From: Ligula intestinalis
Taxonomy: Eukaryota; Platyhelminthes; Cestoda; Diphyllobothriidea; Diphyllobothriidae
Reading direction: 5' to 3'
Assembly: GCA_036362985.1 (NCBI GenBank)
Contig: JAYGXS010000003.1
Coordinates: forward strand, 40,986,524-41,050,523
Length of the DNA stretch: 64,000 nucleotides
Shown one piece after another: positions 62,941 through 64,000 of the stretch; positions within the stretch are counted from its first letter, which is position 1, and every line of letters begins with the position of its first letter. Both the position numbers and the translations under genes were made by a program. The notes under the pieces are model-generated. The model did not search any database, was not told the DNA's origin, and saw nothing but the letters and a program-made list of their open reading frames with translations.

Positions 62941-64000
62941 GCAGCTGAGAACTCCTGTTGAAAAAAAACTCCCGGGTCAGAAATTTTTATTTTAAAACGC
63001 CTAGATAGAATGAGCTTGGCGTCTTGGCTTCTTGTCATGACCAGTTTCAGAGGTCTGGGACGTGCCGTTCCAGTTGGGCTCTCAGGCCGTTTGCCAAGGC
63101 CTTTTCGCACTCTAATGGTACATTGGGTCCCAGCATTTTGTTCATAAGGGCATGGAAGAGCTGGCCATCTGCGGAATGCCCGTCCATGGGAGTGGCTGCG
63201 GTTGATTCCGTTAATCCCTGTATGATGATGCTGGCTTCTCTCTTAGTGCCATTTTTCGTGCCTACGACACTGTCGCTTGCTTGCTCGTTAACAGCTCTTG
63301 TGCTGCTATTGTGACCATCTTGTGTGCGACCGGACTCTATGGTTGATGTGCTGCCCTCGTTTTCTGTTGTGGGCTTCAGGCTCGGGCCTGCGACACTGTC
63401 ACCCACTTTCTGGTTAATAGCAGTACTGGCAGTGGATTCCGATAGACCTGGTATTACGAAACTTTTGCCCCTATCGATGACTTTCTGCGTCCCCTCTACG
63501 CCGACGGTCACTTCTTAGTGCAACGCTTTCGTGTTTTCCTTCGTGTCTTTGCTGACGGCAGCCTGTACTTTACGTGGCGAACCAATCGTGTTTTTGTTGT
63601 TTATGGCGAGATTGTTTAAACTCGCCTCAGCGGTGGCTGATTGGTCTACTGTGGGGGCCTTAACCGTAAGTATGGGCTCCCTGGTATCTGTCTCCGCGGC
63701 AGCCTGCACTTTACGGGGCGAACCAATCGTGTTTTTGTTATCTACGGCGAGATTGTTTAAACTCGTCTCAGCGGTGGCTGATTGATCAACTGTGAGGGCG
63801 TGCACTGTAAGTATGGGCTCCCTCGTTTGTTTTTCGGCGGCTTCCTTCGCTTTCATCCCTTTGTGTGCATCGGACCGCAGTTTTCTCGGTGCAAATACTG
63901 TCTCTTTTTCTTCTCCCAGCTCTTCTCCGATCCCCTTTCGTGCAATTTCACTAGTTTTGACCTGTAAAGAGGGTGAGACTGGTTGGTCAGGTAGACGCTT
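62784..64000 (-). pseudogene. CR1-like LINE ORF1 region, frameshifted, 5' partial
   Basis: Three successive minus-strand frames: edge to 63515 (141-bp tandem repeats encoding TREPILTV, VDQSATAE, LNNLA and NTIGSPRKVQAA), 63511-63047 (ASIIIQGLTESTAATPMDG), and 63110-62784 (ARPRPLKLVM, then VFFQQEFSAAERNKR, KGEQNLVIYNN). The RPRPLK...ILSRR...D-x-x-x-x-ER-x-x-R pattern is the C-terminal half of CR1-type ORF1 RNA-binding proteins. A frameshift near 63090-63110 splits it. Confidence 0.75.
63560..63850 (-). repeat. Two 141-bp tandem units in LINE ORF1
   Basis: CGAACCAATCGTGTTTTTGT at 63578 recurs at 63719, with GCGAGATTGTTTAAACTCG also repeated. 141 is divisible by three, so the 47-residue protein repeat stays in frame. 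Confidence 0.88.

Larger units (their letters stand above)
59742..64000 (-). mobile_element. CR1-like LINE, nearly complete, runs off the right edge
   Basis: Read leftward from the window edge: ORF1 region (64000-62784), overlapping or adjoining ORF2 (62826-59779), short 3' UTR and an (AAT)n tail at about 59740. Among the LINEs here it is the least damaged: ORF2 has two in-frame stops and no frameshift. The element's 5' end lies outside the window. Confidence 0.88.

Noticed and set aside
1..64000. CRISPR arrays, bacterial operons, rRNA genes, viral genes
   Set aside because: No regularly spaced repeats, Shine-Dalgarno-led gene strings, rRNA signatures or viral structural proteins were seen.

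Overview
The window looks like a repeat-rich animal nuclear genome, most probably a parasitic flatworm, and by its transposon mix and intron style perhaps a tapeworm. The signs are split genes with multi-kilobase introns plus a few very short ones, CR1-, RTE- and R1/Jockey-like LINEs, Penelope-like elements (PLEs) with GIY-YIG domains, a Helitron, tRNA-derived SINEs, and a 10-N assembly gap at 36765-36774. The flatworm assignment is an inference. No bacterial, viral or CRISPR features were seen.

Three host genes could be rebuilt exon by exon, with splice phases agreeing at every junction. (1) 1-13387, plus: the 3' part of a ubiquitin-specific protease (USP) gene, seven exons. It has the second zinc-finger cysteine pair, the His box, the Asp box and a disordered tail; the Cys box lies left of the window. 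(2) 19456-21652, minus: a complete mitochondrial cytochrome c oxidase subunit 5B gene, three exons. (3) 32900-47516, minus: a complete Vti1-family Qb-SNARE gene, five small exons over 14.6 kb. None is visible as one long ORF. A weaker candidate exon with a CX9C motif lies at 29380-29526.

Most of the rest is transposon-derived. 1.3-1.7 kb: PLE GIY-YIG fragment in USP intron 1. 7.2-7.7 kb: head-to-head SINEs. 9.1-9.7 kb: PLE 3' end bounded by an inverted repeat. 15.0-18.65 kb: one R1/Jockey-like LINE whose 5' half is inverted against its 3' half (twin priming). 20.5 kb: palindromic PLE termini in COX5B intron 1. 23.4 kb: a 232-bp MITE with TA target duplication. 25.7-28.7 kb: Helitron with HUH Rep and Pif1-like helicase pieces. 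30.7-31.2, 36.6 and 45.3-45.9 kb: more SINEs. 39.6-39.9 and 57.9-58.3 kb: RTE 3' fragments. 44.0 kb: another palindromic PLE terminus. 48.2-50.7 kb: a nearly full PLE. 53.1-56.4 kb: a CR1-like LINE with an 833-codon ORF. 58.8-59.7 kb: a LINE 3' end, tail to tail with a CR1-like LINE that runs from 59.74 kb to the right edge and has only two stop codons in its ORF2 frame.

The most interesting points are the short CTGANGA/GAAA hairpins that recur at PLE termini and resemble hammerhead ribozyme cores, the twin-primed LINE with a 2A-like peptide near its start, a possible 30-nt intron in COX5B, a GC-AG intron in the USP gene, and a 40-residue Pro/Ala-rich tail after the membrane anchor of the Vti1 SNARE.
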